Assembly (NCBI GenBank): GCA_964645585.1
Contig: CAZYAN010000017.1
Coordinates: 1 to 64,000 of the forward strand
DNA length: 64,000 bases
From: DATGSL01 sp964645585
Lineage (GTDB): Bacteria; Verrucomicrobiota; Verrucomicrobiia; Opitutales; T3Sed10-336
Direction: 5' to 3'
Part shown: in pieces, positions 52,635 to 63,138 of the stretch
Position numbering within the stretch: the first letter of the stretch is position 1
Layout: every line of letters starts with the position of its first letter
The notes under the pieces: generated by a model
What the model saw: only the letters and a program-made list of their open reading frames with translations
Databases searched by the model: none
Told to the model about the DNA's origin: nothing
Program-made: the position numbers and the translations under genes

Positions 52635-55448
52635 ATGAAAACTCCCTTGCCCGTCTGCCTCTTTCTCGTTTGCGCCGCCACGCTCCTCGGATTGTTCGGC
52701 CAAACCCGCCCCGCCTTCGCTGATGCGCCGGATGAAGTGCGCGCGCTCTGGGTGCAGGCGTGGGTCGCCGATCTTCATTCCCCATCAGGTATCGATAAAG
52801 TGATCGCCGATGCGCGGTCAGCAAATGTCAACACGTTGTTCGTCCAAATGCGCCGCCGCGGCGACACGCTCTATTTCTCGGACATCGAACCGCGGATTTC
52901 GAGCGGCGTCCCGGGATTTTCCACGTTTGATCCGCTCACATATATTCTCAACAAAGCTCGCGAACAAAATCCGCCGATCGAAATCCACGCTTGGATTGTG
53001 GTCTATCCGGTGGATCGAGCCACGAGCGACCCGCAACATGTCACCAACGCGCATCCGGAGTGGATGACCCAGGACATCAACGGTGTCATTGACCAGACGC
53101 TTGATCCGGGCCATCCCGGCGTCCAGCAGCATCTCCTGGACGTCGCGATGGAACTGGTTACGAAATACGACATCGACGGACTCCACTACGATTACATCCG
53201 CTACTACGGCAATCAGTTCGGCTACAACCCAGTCGCCGTTCAACGTTTCCAGGCACTTTACAACCGCAACGATTTTCCCTCCCCCAACGACCCCGAATGG
53301 AGCGATTTCCGCCGCAATCAAGTGACCCAGCTCGTACGAAGCATTTACCTGAACGCGATCGACGCGCGGCCCGAAGTCAAAATCTCCGCCTCCACAATTA
53401 CCTGGTCGCCGGGTCCGGCCAACATCAACGACTTTCCTTCGACACGCCCGTACTACGACATCCTCTCCAACTGGCCGGCCTGGATGGAGGAAGGGATTCT
53501 CGATCTCAACGTTCCGATGGCGTATTTCCGCGACTTCAACAGCGTGCAGAAAGCGGATTACACCAAATGGAATAATTTCATCAAAGACACTCGCTTCAAC
53601 CGGCACGCCGCGATCGGCCCCGGCATTTACTTGAATACGCTCAGCGGCGCGATCGCGCAAATGCGCGAATCCCGCGACCTCAGCCCCGCTGGAAACAAAG
53701 CCGATGGAGTTTCCGGTTACGTCTATCACGAAACCAACAACGAGGGCCTGCCGTTCAGCGAATTTCGCAGAGCTGTCACGCAACCGAGCGAATACGATCC
53801 GGTCACGCCACCTATGTTCGCCGAGCCGGCCGCTATCCCCGACATGCCGTGGAAAAGCAACCCGACCACCGGACATATCAAAGGCCACGTTACTGACGCT
53901 GCCACCGGCAAACCGATCGATGGGGCGCGAGCCCGCCTTTCCGGTCCTGTCAACCGGTTGATCGACTCGGATCCACTCGGCTTCTACGGGTTCGTCGATC
54001 TGCCGCCGGGCGAATACCAAGTCTCCGTTTCCTGGGACGGCGCGGAAACCGGTGCCAGCCCGGTCACCGTCACAATCGGCGAGGTCGCTACGCTCGACAT
54101 CGACTTTGGGGCGGAACCGGGTCCAGACGAAGGCCAGCTCCAAGGCTATCTCCGAAACGCGGTCAACGATCAGCCAATCGCCGGAGCCACCGTGCATCTG
54201 AGCAATTCCTCCAACCGCACGACGCAAACGGCACACGACGGATTTTATCGTTTTCTGCAAATCACGCCTGGTCCCCACACCGTCCGGGCGAGCTGGGAGG
54301 GAGCGCCGGAAGACACGCCCTCGACGATGGTCCAGATCCCGGGCGGCGAAGTCACCAGCCAAGACTTGTATTTCGTTGCGGGCGGAGAGCCCGCGGCGGA
54401 AATCATTCTCGACAGCGACACCCACGAAGGCGCCGGAGTCACCCTCACCGGTCCCGACTGGCGCGCTTCGGTCGGCGCGGCGGGAAACGATGGCAACTAC
54501 CGCTGGACGCATAATCCCAATCATGATGCCTACGCGGGCCCGCACGCGGCGAGGTTCACACCAAACCTGCCAGCAGCCGGATTTTACCAGATCGATACTT
54601 GGTATCCACAGGGCGGAAACCGCACGCCCAACGCCCATTACACGATCTCTGACGGAACCGGCGAATCGATCGTCTTCGTCAATCAACAGGTCGCGGGCAG
54701 CCAGTGGGTCAATCTGGTCGACTCCATCTACCTCAACCCGGGCGACAGTCCTTTTGTCGAAATTAAAAACATCGGTAATCCCATCGTCGTCATGGCCGAT
54801 GCGGTCCGCTGGAGCCTGCTCGAACCGGTCGCCGTCGAGTTCAGCATCACCGCCTCTGTCGAAGGCCAAGGCAGCATCGATGGAGTTCCGCCCGGCGGCA
54901 AGGCAGCCTTCGGCGATTTAATCGAACTCGAGGCGATCGGTGAAGGCGGATTTGTCTTTTCCCGCTGGGACGGCCCCAACGGGTGGGGCATCGAAAATCC
55001 CCTCGCCATTGAGGTCGGAACGCATCTGGAGATTCGCGCGGTCTTTGTCTCGCCTTGGAACGACTGGCTCGAAAATGTCTTCACCGAACAAGAACGGGGG
55101 GATCCCGAGTTCATCGCGCCCAACGCCGACCCCTACGGTCACGGGATCAGCAATCTTCTCAAGTTCGCCTTCGGTCTCGATGTGCATCAGCCCGATCGCA
55201 GCCTTCTTCCCCAAGCCGTCGCCGATGACGACTCTGTACTCCTGACCTTCCGCCGGCGTATCGGGGAATCTGGACTCGACTACCGCATCGAGTATTCAAA
55301 TGACTTGGTGATCTGGGAATCGGCCAGCGCCAATATCGAACAGGTTTCCGCCGGCGATAACGGTGACGGCACGGAAACAGTCATCGTGCGCGTGTCAGCC
55401 AACGGCGGGCCTCGGCTCTTCGTCAAGCTGGCGGTCGCACAAGATTGA
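52635..55448 (+). CDS. Secreted multidomain GH10-like glycosidase (GHL10/DUF187)
   Basis: 937 residues from ATG 52635. Signal peptide with cleavage near AFA-DA. Residues about 30-420 are a GHL10-type TIM barrel beginning EVRALWVQAWVADLHSP, with IDGLHYDYIRYYG typical of the family. Two carboxypeptidase-regulatory-like beta domains follow (GHIKGHVTDAATGKPIDGAR and GQLQGYLRNAVNDQPIAGAT). Next come a golvesin-C-terminal-like domain (YQIDTWYPQGGNRTPNAHYT), an InlB/bacterial-repeat-like domain (GEGGFVFSRWDGPNGW) and a C-terminal HGISNLLKFAFGLD module common in Verrucomicrobia. It probably acts on extracellular polysaccharide. The substrate is unknown. The next gene is also a secreted glycosidase. 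Confidence 0.9.
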   Translation: MKTPLPVCLFLVCAATLLGLFGQTRPAFADAPDEVRALWVQAWVADLHSPSGIDKVIADARSANVNTLFVQMRRRGDTLYFSDIEPRISSGVPGFSTFDPLTYILNKAREQNPPIEIHAWIVVYPVDRATSDPQHVTNAHPEWMTQDINGVIDQTLDPGHPGVQQHLLDVAMELVTKYDIDGLHYDYIRYYGNQFGYNPVAVQRFQALYNRNDFPSPNDPEWSDFRRNQVTQLVRSIYLNAIDARPEVKISASTITWSPGPANINDFPSTRPYYDILSNWPAWMEEGILDLNVPMAYFRDFNSVQKADYTKWNNFIKDTRFNRHAAIGPGIYLNTLSGAIAQMRESRDLSPAGNKADGVSGYVYHETNNEGLPFSEFRRAVTQPSEYDPVTPPMFAEPAAIPDMPWKSNPTTGHIKGHVTDAATGKPIDGARARLSGPVNRLIDSDPLGFYGFVDLPPGEYQVSVSWDGAETGASPVTVTIGEVATLDIDFGAEPGPDEGQLQGYLRNAVNDQPIAGATVHLSNSSNRTTQTAHDGFYRFLQITPGPHTVRASWEGAPEDTPSTMVQIPGGEVTSQDLYFVAGGEPAAEIILDSDTHEGAGVTLTGPDWRASVGAAGNDGNYRWTHNPNHDAYAGPHAARFTPNLPAAGFYQIDTWYPQGGNRTPNAHYTISDGTGESIVFVNQQVAGSQWVNLVDSIYLNPGDSPFVEIKNIGNPIVVMADAVRWSLLEPVAVEFSITASVEGQGSIDGVPPGGKAAFGDLIELEAIGEGGFVFSRWDGPNGWGIENPLAIEVGTHLEIRAVFVSPWNDWLENVFTEQERGDPEFIAPNADPYGHGISNLLKFAFGLDVHQPDRSLLPQAVADDDSVLLTFRRRIGESGLDYRIEYSNDLVIWESASANIEQVSAGDNGDGTETVIVRVSANGGPRLFVKLAVAQD

Positions 55449-55519
55449 GTATCGCGGCGGCTCTGCTCGTCCGATAAGCGCAAATGCAAACCCTTCGAAA
55501 AGGCTTAGCACGAAACAAC

Positions 55520-55568
55520 GGAGAGCGGACATTCCTGTCCGCTGGGCGGGCTGGAAAGCTCGCTCTCC
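55520..55568. repeat. Nested palindromic repeat
   Basis: Inner stem GCGGACA-TTCC-TGTCCGC (55525-55542, seven perfect bases), and outer arms GGAGAGCG (55520-55527) and CGCTCTCC (55561-55568), eight perfect bases. The inner and outer stems share bases 55525-55527 and therefore compete. It lies in the spacer before the phosphodiester glycosidase and has the look of a dispersed intergenic repeat. Confidence 0.65.
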
Positions 55569-55682
55569 CGCACCACTGCCGATACCAGAACTTTTGCAAT
55601 CATACATACCGCTGAAATGGATTCTTGACTCCACGAGTCTAACTTGACCCACCAAGCCCACTCGATCCAGCATGCGGAAGCG

Positions 55683-57104
55683 ATGTCCCGCCTTCTTCCA
55701 CGGCTTCTCCTTGCTCTTGCCGCGTTACTCGCCCCCGCCATGCTGGTCTCCGCGGCGACATGGGGGGATCCGCGCGGGTTTTTCGACAATGAGGAATGCG
55801 TGCGGCAGGAACTCCAATCAGGCCTGATCTGGTGGTCGGCCAACGGTGAACGCAACAGTCAGCCGCTGCGCGTGAACCTCATCCTCGTCGATCTTTCGAA
55901 CCCGGAAATCGATTTACGAACCCTGACGGGCGACCGCTTTGTGAACCTCGATTCGGGCCAGTATTTCCGACGGTCCACCGTCTCGCAATTGCTGGAAGAC
56001 AACGACGCCCTGGCGGCGATCAACGTGTCATTCTTCGACATCGGCGCTACCCAGGCGCCCGACGGACTGACGATCCAAAATGGCCGCATCCTGCGCGAAC
56101 CGTCGGGCCGTACGAATTTTATCGCGCTCCCGGAAGGCCGTGCGGCCATCGGCAATTTCGGCTGGGAAGCAGAAGTAAGCGTCGGTTCCGAGAAACGACC
56201 GCTGAATGGAGTCAACCGTCCGGCACTCGCCCCCAAGGAAATCGTCCTGTATCGGGCGCCATGGACAAAGAGTCCCGGTAACAGCGCGGCGTTCACTCGC
56301 GGCCAATCCGTCCGGGAGCTCGTGCTGCAAGAAGAGCAATTTTTTCCCGCGCCGGAAACTTCCGCGAGTGCCCGTATCGAAGCCACCGTCACAGCGATCC
56401 GCGACAGCCTCTCCGGTGTTTCCATCAAAAACAGCACGCTCGTTCTCACCGCTGGCACCGAGGCCGCGCCTTGGTTCGATCGCTTGCGGCCGGGAGATTC
56501 GCTGGAAATCGGCTGGCGGCTTACGGGCGGCCCGAAAGGTCTCCCGACCCATGCCATTCAGCACATCGTCTCGTCAGGCCCGGTCTTGGTGCGCGACGGT
56601 GCCGCCCTCCACGGTACCGGCGCTTTATGGACCGCTCGGCATCCGCGCAGCGCGGCCGGCATCAGCGAGGACGGACGTCACGTTCTTTTTCTTCTCGTCG
56701 ATGGGCGATCCAAAGAGAGCGTCGGAATCAACCTCGACGATTTGGCCGCTTTTCTCGTTCACCTCGGCGCCCACCACGCGATCAATTTCGATGGCGGCGG
56801 TTCGTCGGCGCTCGCGGCACAAGTCCGCGGCAAGGCCCGTCTGCTCAATCAACCATCAGGCGGAACCGAGCGCTATGTTCCAACCGGACTGGGCGTCGCG
56901 GCAGCGCCCGAGAACAGCCTCAGCCGCCCGCGCGCCTGGACCGGCCAAAACGGGCGCGTCATGAAAGGCGTTTTCGACAGTTACGACGCGCAGTCCGGGC
57001 TGGTCACCCTCATCCTCAACGGGCGCCGCTTTACTTTTCCCATCACCAGTCTCAGCCCCGCTGACCAGGCTCTCGTCCTCCGCGCCAGCCCAACCCGAAA
57101 TTGA
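55683..57104 (+). CDS. Secreted phosphodiester glycosidase (NAGPA-domain) family protein
   Basis: 473 residues from ATG 55683, chosen because it gives a signal peptide (MSRLLPRLLLALAALLAPAM, cleavage near SAA-TW). The NAGPA-type domain covers about residues 50-410, with VNLILVDLSNPEIDLRT, ALAAINVSFFDIG and HHAINFDGGGSSALAAQ, the last being the conserved catalytic-site motif. The C-terminus carries a short beta domain. Relatives remove sugars from phosphodiester bonds, for example in wall polymers. It may work with the upstream glycosidase. Confidence 0.88.
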   Translation: MSRLLPRLLLALAALLAPAMLVSAATWGDPRGFFDNEECVRQELQSGLIWWSANGERNSQPLRVNLILVDLSNPEIDLRTLTGDRFVNLDSGQYFRRSTVSQLLEDNDALAAINVSFFDIGATQAPDGLTIQNGRILREPSGRTNFIALPEGRAAIGNFGWEAEVSVGSEKRPLNGVNRPALAPKEIVLYRAPWTKSPGNSAAFTRGQSVRELVLQEEQFFPAPETSASARIEATVTAIRDSLSGVSIKNSTLVLTAGTEAAPWFDRLRPGDSLEIGWRLTGGPKGLPTHAIQHIVSSGPVLVRDGAALHGTGALWTARHPRSAAGISEDGRHVLFLLVDGRSKESVGINLDDLAAFLVHLGAHHAINFDGGGSSALAAQVRGKARLLNQPSGGTERYVPTGLGVAAAPENSLSRPRAWTGQNGRVMKGVFDSYDAQSGLVTLILNGRRFTFPITSLSPADQALVLRASPTRN

Positions 57105-57147
57105 CGGGTGCGCCGCGCGGTCAGCGAAATTCTTTGGATCGAATCCG

Positions 57148-59295
57148 TTAAAAAGGAAAACCGATCGACAAATGCACGGCACCGCTCGGATCGTCTTCCC
57201 GCGGATTGACATTGTGCCCGTATTCCAGACGGATCGGCCCGATCAAGGTTTTGTATCGAATTCCCAGTCCGATGCTGTACAAGCTTTCGTCGATCGGGTA
57301 ATCATCAAACCTGCGGGCGAAGCCGACCCAGTCGCCAAAGACAACCACCGACCAGCGTTGCGTCAGCGCCTGCTCCAACTCGAGGTTCACCAGTGTATAT
57401 GTTTCCGATCCAACAAGCTCTCCGTTTTCATTCCGCGGAGACGCCTCCCCTTCCAAATATCCGCGCACCGAATTCTCGCCGCCGGTCAAAAAGCGTCTCG
57501 TGATCGGCACTTCCCGCGCAACTTCACCAAACGTATTCAGAATTCCGTGATTCGCGCCGAGATGAAGAAACAAACCGCCTCCGAAGTCGTGGTGATATGA
57601 CGCATCCAATTCCAGCCGCTGATAGTCAACCTCACCGCCCAATTTGTCGAACGCCGCTTCGACGACCGTTCGCGCTTGGTATCCGTCTGTAGGATAAATC
57701 GGGTTGTCCCGCCGGTCCCGCTGCAGACTCAGCTCCACCGCGGAAACGACCGCGCGATCAAGGCCGTCAGGTCCGCTGACTACGCCTGATCGGCTTTCCA
57801 GCAACTGATACAGGTAGCGCAGCCCGGAATCCAAATCGAGACGCCAGAAATACCGCTGCACGCCAACGCTCGACCCAAACTCCCGACGGTCATAATCCGG
57901 TTCTTCGCGCCGCAGCCCGAAGAGCGTTCCGAAGCCGTGGATCTCCTCTCCAAATAATTCCGGAACCGTATAGCGATAGTTGACGCTCGACGAGCGAAGC
58001 GACTGCGTCAATTGCAGCCTCGACCGGTGCGCCCGCCCGAAAAGATTATATTGCTCGACCTCCAAGCCAACCCGGAACATCTCGTAGCTGCCGTATCCAA
58101 AGAGGACGTTGATATCGAGCTCCTTCCCTTCCCGAACCCGATACACGACATTTCGCCGGCCCTCATCCGCATCCTCGTAATCAACCTCGACTGACGCGAA
58201 GACCCCCAGCCGCGCCAGTCGAAACCGTCCTTCATCCACCTCAAGACGGTTCAGCCGCTTCCCTTCCTTCAGGTCAATGCGTCGTCGCACCACCGACTCT
58301 CTGGTCTTGTCCAAACCGTCAAAAATGACTTCGCCCATCGTGATGTACGGACCCGGTTCCACTCGAATGACGACATCGACCAGAACCTCATCGTCCGTGT
58401 ATTCACGGCGGGCAATCTCGCCGCTCACGGCCACGTCCGGATAACCCAGTTCGTAAAACTCCGCCCGCAATTCCTGCTCCCGGTCCTGCAGCCACGCACG
58501 GGAAAACGCTTGGTCCGCCGCCACGTCGAGATCGCGGCGCTCCACTTCACCCTCCCTTTCAATCACGACGCTCGCTCCCCGCACCAGCGACAGGGGCCCC
58601 TCATCCACCAAAATCGCGACGCGCACCGCACCGGTTTCAGCATCTTGCTCAAGCTCACGGGCAAGGACGATCGCGGACTCGTATCCGCGGCTGATCAGCA
58701 CATCGCGGATGCTGTTCATTCCTCCTTCCAAACGACTTGGCGTAAACAGTCTCGCGCGACGCGTCTCAATCAGGTAGCCGGTCGCCACGAAATACGATCG
58801 CGCCGTCTCCTCATCGATCACGGTCAACCCGTAAAAGGTGATCTCTTCAAAAAAGAATCGCTCGCCGCGATGAACAACAAAATGAACTTCGACAGCCCGC
58901 ATCGGTCGCGGCAATTCGGTAAAGCCAGCGTTCGTCCAAGAAAAATTTGCCGTCTCCCCGCCGTCCAATGTCAGCCGCGCCTCGACCCGCGGCCGCAAAT
59001 AGCCTTCTTCACGCACCTGGGCCAGCAGCAACAGCGCGGCGTCCTCGATTTGCGTCGCCGTAAAAAAGGCCGGGGGATTCTCCGGATCGCTCACCAGCTC
59101 CAAGGTCCGTTTCAGCGCGCGATTGCCGAGAATGCCAAACCCGCTCACATCGATCTTCACCGGTTTCCGCGCCTCTTCGGCAACGAGGCTTCCCGCCGCC
59201 CAAAACGTAAGGAAAATTCCAATACACCACAAGAGCGTCCCCCATCCGAACGACCGGCCGCACCTGCGCCTGCTCGTCAGCCGTCCTCCCGTCAT
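57148..59295 (-). CDS. tamA: TamA-like Omp85 outer membrane assembly protein
   Basis: 715 residues. I start it at ATG 59295, which overlaps the tamB stop as ATGA; a Met six codons earlier is possible. A signal peptide with a hydrophobic LLWCIGIFLTFWAAGSLVAE is followed by POTRA domains (about 40-370) and a C-terminal barrel ending SGAVHLSIGFPF, with a terminal aromatic residue as in outer membrane proteins. LTGGENSVRGYLEG is the Omp85 VRGY motif of the lid loop. It inserts outer membrane proteins together with TamB. Convergent with the phosphodiester glycosidase gene. Confidence 0.93.
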   Translation of the reverse strand: MTGGRLTSRRRCGRSFGWGTLLWCIGIFLTFWAAGSLVAEEARKPVKIDVSGFGILGNRALKRTLELVSDPENPPAFFTATQIEDAALLLLAQVREEGYLRPRVEARLTLDGGETANFSWTNAGFTELPRPMRAVEVHFVVHRGERFFFEEITFYGLTVIDEETARSYFVATGYLIETRRARLFTPSRLEGGMNSIRDVLISRGYESAIVLARELEQDAETGAVRVAILVDEGPLSLVRGASVVIEREGEVERRDLDVAADQAFSRAWLQDREQELRAEFYELGYPDVAVSGEIARREYTDDEVLVDVVIRVEPGPYITMGEVIFDGLDKTRESVVRRRIDLKEGKRLNRLEVDEGRFRLARLGVFASVEVDYEDADEGRRNVVYRVREGKELDINVLFGYGSYEMFRVGLEVEQYNLFGRAHRSRLQLTQSLRSSSVNYRYTVPELFGEEIHGFGTLFGLRREEPDYDRREFGSSVGVQRYFWRLDLDSGLRYLYQLLESRSGVVSGPDGLDRAVVSAVELSLQRDRRDNPIYPTDGYQARTVVEAAFDKLGGEVDYQRLELDASYHHDFGGGLFLHLGANHGILNTFGEVAREVPITRRFLTGGENSVRGYLEGEASPRNENGELVGSETYTLVNLELEQALTQRWSVVVFGDWVGFARRFDDYPIDESLYSIGLGIRYKTLIGPIRLEYGHNVNPREDDPSGAVHLSIGFPF

Positions 59296-62200
59296 CGCGA
59301 GTAAATGTTCCACTTCAAACCGATGTTGTACTCGTCAAACCGGTCATACTCCCCAACCGCCGACCAGTCCTCCGTCAATCGAAACTCGATAATCATTGTC
59401 TGGCGCCCGCTCTCCGAAACTTGCTCTCCCGAACGCACGACTAACCGGTCGCTTGCACTGTCGTCACCAGTGATCTCGTAAAGCAAGTTTTGCCCGAAAT
59501 AGATCGCAAACCTGCTGGCTCGCTGCTGGCTCGTAAAGCGGATCTCATCGCGAGGCAGTTCGCCCGTTGTCACCATAAGAAGGACCTGCTCAGACGTCAG
59601 CGGCGGGTTCGAAAAGAACTCGATAACCGGCTCCTCCGCGGTCCCGGTGATCTCCATGCGCAGATCGTAACTGAACGCCATGCCGCCGCCAACAATGAAC
59701 AGTTGCGGCTGGAACGGGTTCTCACGCCGCAACGCCACCTCCCCCTGATCAATGCTCAAGCTGGCGAACGGAAATCGGACGCGGCCTTGCTCGATGGTCG
59801 CGACGCCAGTCGCCACCGGTTCGCGCAACGTGCCGGTCAGCTCAAACTCCGACGAAATCCGCCCTTGGAAAATCGGCCCGCGAATCTCCAGGAACTCCTG
59901 CCCGCGAAGACGAACTTGCAGCCGCCATTCGTCGAACGGTTTCGCCTCGATGCTGAAAAACGGGGGACGCCTCTCCGGAGTCGCCACAGCCCCGGACGGC
60001 ATCAGCCGCAAATGAGCGAAATAAAAGCTGTCGTGCAATTCAATAGCGCCCGATATGAGCGGCGCTTCCTCCCCGCGCTTCTCCACCGCTAAATCGAGGT
60101 CGCCGCGAATCACGACACCCGGCCGCCGAGTGAGAGGCAGATTCTTTCCGTGAACGCGCAAATCGTACGCGAACTCCTGCTCGATCGGGAGGTCCACGCG
60201 GCCAGTTACTGTCAGGCGCTCTCCGCCAACCACACCGCTGATCTCGGCCAATTCGACACTCCGGCCCCGCAGAACAAGCCGCATGGTTCCATCCCGGACG
60301 CTCCCGAACGGCACAATCGGCCGGGTCGCAGCCCCGTTGACAGCGATCGTCCCGCTCAACTGCCATCCCGGCAAAAGTTCGATGTCCGCGTGAATCTCGC
60401 CTTCCGGACTCATCACCTCCGGTGCGAACCGCGAAAAAGCCGCGACCTGGGCGCCCGGAATTCGCAAGCGCCCCGCAGCCGCCGTCAAGTCGGGCATCGT
60501 CCGTTCCTGCACCACCCGCCGCCACTGGACCAGTCCCATCGGCACAACCGCTTCCGCTTCGACTCGCTGCCCCTCGATCTGGAAACTGAAATCGTGCAGC
60601 CGTAGCTCGCCCTCGCCCGCGCGAATGTCAACGGTCAGCTCGGTCACTTCAGGCATGGCTTCCCGGTCATTCTCTCGTTCATCGAGTCTCACCAGCGGAA
60701 CGCGAAACAGCAGCGAACCTTCCGGATTCGCGGGCGTCCCGGAGATCGCGATGTCCAAATCCGGCTCACTGAGATAAAGCCCGGTCCGCTCACCGATTTC
60801 CTGCCAAAACCGGGCATGGGGCGACGTTTCCACCCGAAGCGACACGGGAGCCTCTTCACGAACAGCCACCAGCCTCTTTCCCGCCGGATAGAGAACCAGC
60901 GGCACGTTTCCCTCGGCGGCCCCGACCAGTTCTCCGCCGCTGACAACCCGCAGGCGCTTGATCGCGATCCCCGCCTCCGTGCCTCCCGCCGCGATCGCGA
61001 TCTCAACCTCACCGGCGCGCGCCAGCTCCGTCCGCGCATCCGCTTCCAGCTGAAACACCAGCGGTCCTTCCTTCCATTTCGCCGATAGCTGTCCCGACAA
61101 CAAGCGAAACTCCTCGTCCCCGATGGCCGGGTCAACAAATCCGTCGATCAGCGAACGGTCGATTCCCCGCCAAGACAGTCCGACATCGCCCGTTCGCGGC
61201 CACTCGACATTCGCCGCCAGGCTGATCTCGCGCTCCGGTCCCTGCCAATGCAGCCGGTCGACCGAAAGGCCTTTCAGTCCATCCGCCGTCCATTCCGCGG
61301 CCAAAATACTGGCACCGTCCGCCTCAAGTATCGTCTCCCCGCCCGCCAGCCGGGCGAATCGGTCGAGCGTCAATGCCGCGCGACGGCGATCGACATCGAT
61401 CGTCAGCGCCCCTTCCGCGCGAACCGCGTGCCGCCCCGATGAAACGGCTGCCTCGATCCGTTCAAACGTCAGCATTTGCCCGGACCAATCTGTATTCAGA
61501 TCCAAAATACTCATCCCGGGCAGTCTGAGACCAACGACTTCCACCGTTCCGGTATGCCCAAGGTTTGCAAAGGGGCCGGCCACGGAGCCTTGAAACTCCA
61601 GCGCTCCGAATGTCAGTTCTTCAGGCAGCCAGGCTTCCGCAAGCTCCGGATGGATCGATGCGGTCACCGCGCCGCCGGCCACCGTCCGGCTTTCGAAGTC
61701 GATCTTTCCGGATCCGGCCAGTTGCGAACCGTCCGGGCTCGTCACCTCGATTGCCTCCAAGTCCAGGACCGGCCACTCGAATCGTGCCTTGAGATCCGCC
61801 CGCGAAACATCGATCCCCCAAACCGTGAGCGCCTCCCCGGTCACCGTCAGCCGCGCCGTCGGTACAGACTGTCCGGCATCCTTGCGCAAATGCATCTGGC
61901 CGGACACCTTCCCCGCGGCCTCAACCCAGGTCTGCGCCCCGAGGTCGGCAGCCACCGAGAACGCCGATTCCGCGGAACGGCTTTCGTTTTCGTAATTCAA
62001 TGCCACCGGCTCCGTCAGCGTCGCGGTCAGCCAAGGCGATCGCACATCAAGTGCCTCGATAACCCATCCGTCGAGGTCGCCGTAAGCCGCCGCCCGTGCG
62101 GTCACCGGCGGAAGCGGTCCTCCGTCGTCCCTCGGCGCCGCTTCGGCCTGCAAACGACCCGAGTATTGTCGGCCGTCCCAATTGACAGCAAAACTTCCGA

Positions 62201-63017
62201 CAACGTCCTGGTAACCTTGCCAGCCCAGGTCGGCCGCTGTCAGGCGGAACTCATCGCTCGCGAATGACGCCGCCCCCGGAACGAGCCGATCATCAGAAAA
62301 ATCAGCGTGAAAGGCCGTTCGGTTGCCAAACCACCCAGCCTCGCCTTTCACCACGACTTCCGACTCGTCGCGATCGACGACAAGATCGACGCGCAACGGC
62401 AGCGGATCGGATGCCGCCGCCATCGTGTACGGCAAGCCGCCGCTTACATCGGCTTCAACGAAAACCTGCTGGTCGAGTTCCGGCTCTCGCAGATTCACCG
62501 CGATCTCGCCCTTGTGCCATTCGGCGCCCAGCACCTCCACGATCCGGTCTCCTGGCATTCGCACTTCACCTTCACCGAATTGAGCGAGCGGGAGCCAATC
62601 GATCACCGTCGGGATAACGTCCTCCATCCGGCTGACAATTTTCGGAATGGAAGTCGCTTCTTTTACCTGATCATCGGGTCGCTCCTCGGGCGTTTCTGCA
62701 ATCTCCACATGCCAATCCTCAACCAGAACGAAAGCGGTCTCCGTATCGTTCCAGAACTTTCTCCAAAGCCAAACGGTCGGAAGAAACGTTTCAATGCGCG
62801 CCGCCCGCGCGCCCGCGGTCTCACTCGTCCACTCGATATCAGTCAGCGCAAAGCGTCCGTATCCGGATCGCTCATACTCCGCAAAGTCCACGCCATAATG
62901 CCGGAGCACAGGACCGAGAACAAACGGCAGCCAAAGCGGAAGCGCGAGAACCAGCAGGAACACCAACAACAGCAAAGCAACACCGATGATAAGTGCTCTC
63001 TTCTTCGCTCGCGACAT
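59292..63017 (-). CDS. tamB: TamB-like inner membrane/periplasmic bridge protein
   Basis: 1241 residues. An N-terminal membrane anchor (ALIIGVALLLLVFLLVLALP) is followed by a long beta-rich repeat region typical of the AsmA/TamB superfamily, and a C-terminal DUF490 domain with RVRFPFASLSIDQGEVALRR and SEQVLLMVTTGELPRDEIRF. TamB is thought to span the periplasm and to move lipids or support Omp85 function. The stop overlaps the tamA start by four bases, so the pair is translationally coupled. The order tamB-tamA is reversed relative to E. coli. Confidence 0.93.
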   Translation of the reverse strand: MSRAKKRALIIGVALLLLVFLLVLALPLWLPFVLGPVLRHYGVDFAEYERSGYGRFALTDIEWTSETAGARAARIETFLPTVWLWRKFWNDTETAFVLVEDWHVEIAETPEERPDDQVKEATSIPKIVSRMEDVIPTVIDWLPLAQFGEGEVRMPGDRIVEVLGAEWHKGEIAVNLREPELDQQVFVEADVSGGLPYTMAAASDPLPLRVDLVVDRDESEVVVKGEAGWFGNRTAFHADFSDDRLVPGAASFASDEFRLTAADLGWQGYQDVVGSFAVNWDGRQYSGRLQAEAAPRDDGGPLPPVTARAAAYGDLDGWVIEALDVRSPWLTATLTEPVALNYENESRSAESAFSVAADLGAQTWVEAAGKVSGQMHLRKDAGQSVPTARLTVTGEALTVWGIDVSRADLKARFEWPVLDLEAIEVTSPDGSQLAGSGKIDFESRTVAGGAVTASIHPELAEAWLPEELTFGALEFQGSVAGPFANLGHTGTVEVVGLRLPGMSILDLNTDWSGQMLTFERIEAAVSSGRHAVRAEGALTIDVDRRRAALTLDRFARLAGGETILEADGASILAAEWTADGLKGLSVDRLHWQGPEREISLAANVEWPRTGDVGLSWRGIDRSLIDGFVDPAIGDEEFRLLSGQLSAKWKEGPLVFQLEADARTELARAGEVEIAIAAGGTEAGIAIKRLRVVSGGELVGAAEGNVPLVLYPAGKRLVAVREEAPVSLRVETSPHARFWQEIGERTGLYLSEPDLDIAISGTPANPEGSLLFRVPLVRLDERENDREAMPEVTELTVDIRAGEGELRLHDFSFQIEGQRVEAEAVVPMGLVQWRRVVQERTMPDLTAAAGRLRIPGAQVAAFSRFAPEVMSPEGEIHADIELLPGWQLSGTIAVNGAATRPIVPFGSVRDGTMRLVLRGRSVELAEISGVVGGERLTVTGRVDLPIEQEFAYDLRVHGKNLPLTRRPGVVIRGDLDLAVEKRGEEAPLISGAIELHDSFYFAHLRLMPSGAVATPERRPPFFSIEAKPFDEWRLQVRLRGQEFLEIRGPIFQGRISSEFELTGTLREPVATGVATIEQGRVRFPFASLSIDQGEVALRRENPFQPQLFIVGGGMAFSYDLRMEITGTAEEPVIEFFSNPPLTSEQVLLMVTTGELPRDEIRFTSQQRASRFAIYFGQNLLYEITGDDSASDRLVVRSGEQVSESGRQTMIIEFRLTEDWSAVGEYDRFDEYNIGLKWNIYSR

Positions 63018-63138
63018 GAAGAATGTTTTGCAATCCCGTTCGCTCCGCTCAAGCAGACGAAGGAGGCAACGGACAATTCCTTTCCTTTGAACCGAATCGC
63101 GCGAATCGTGCGGCCTTATCCATTTCCTTCATCCCGCG

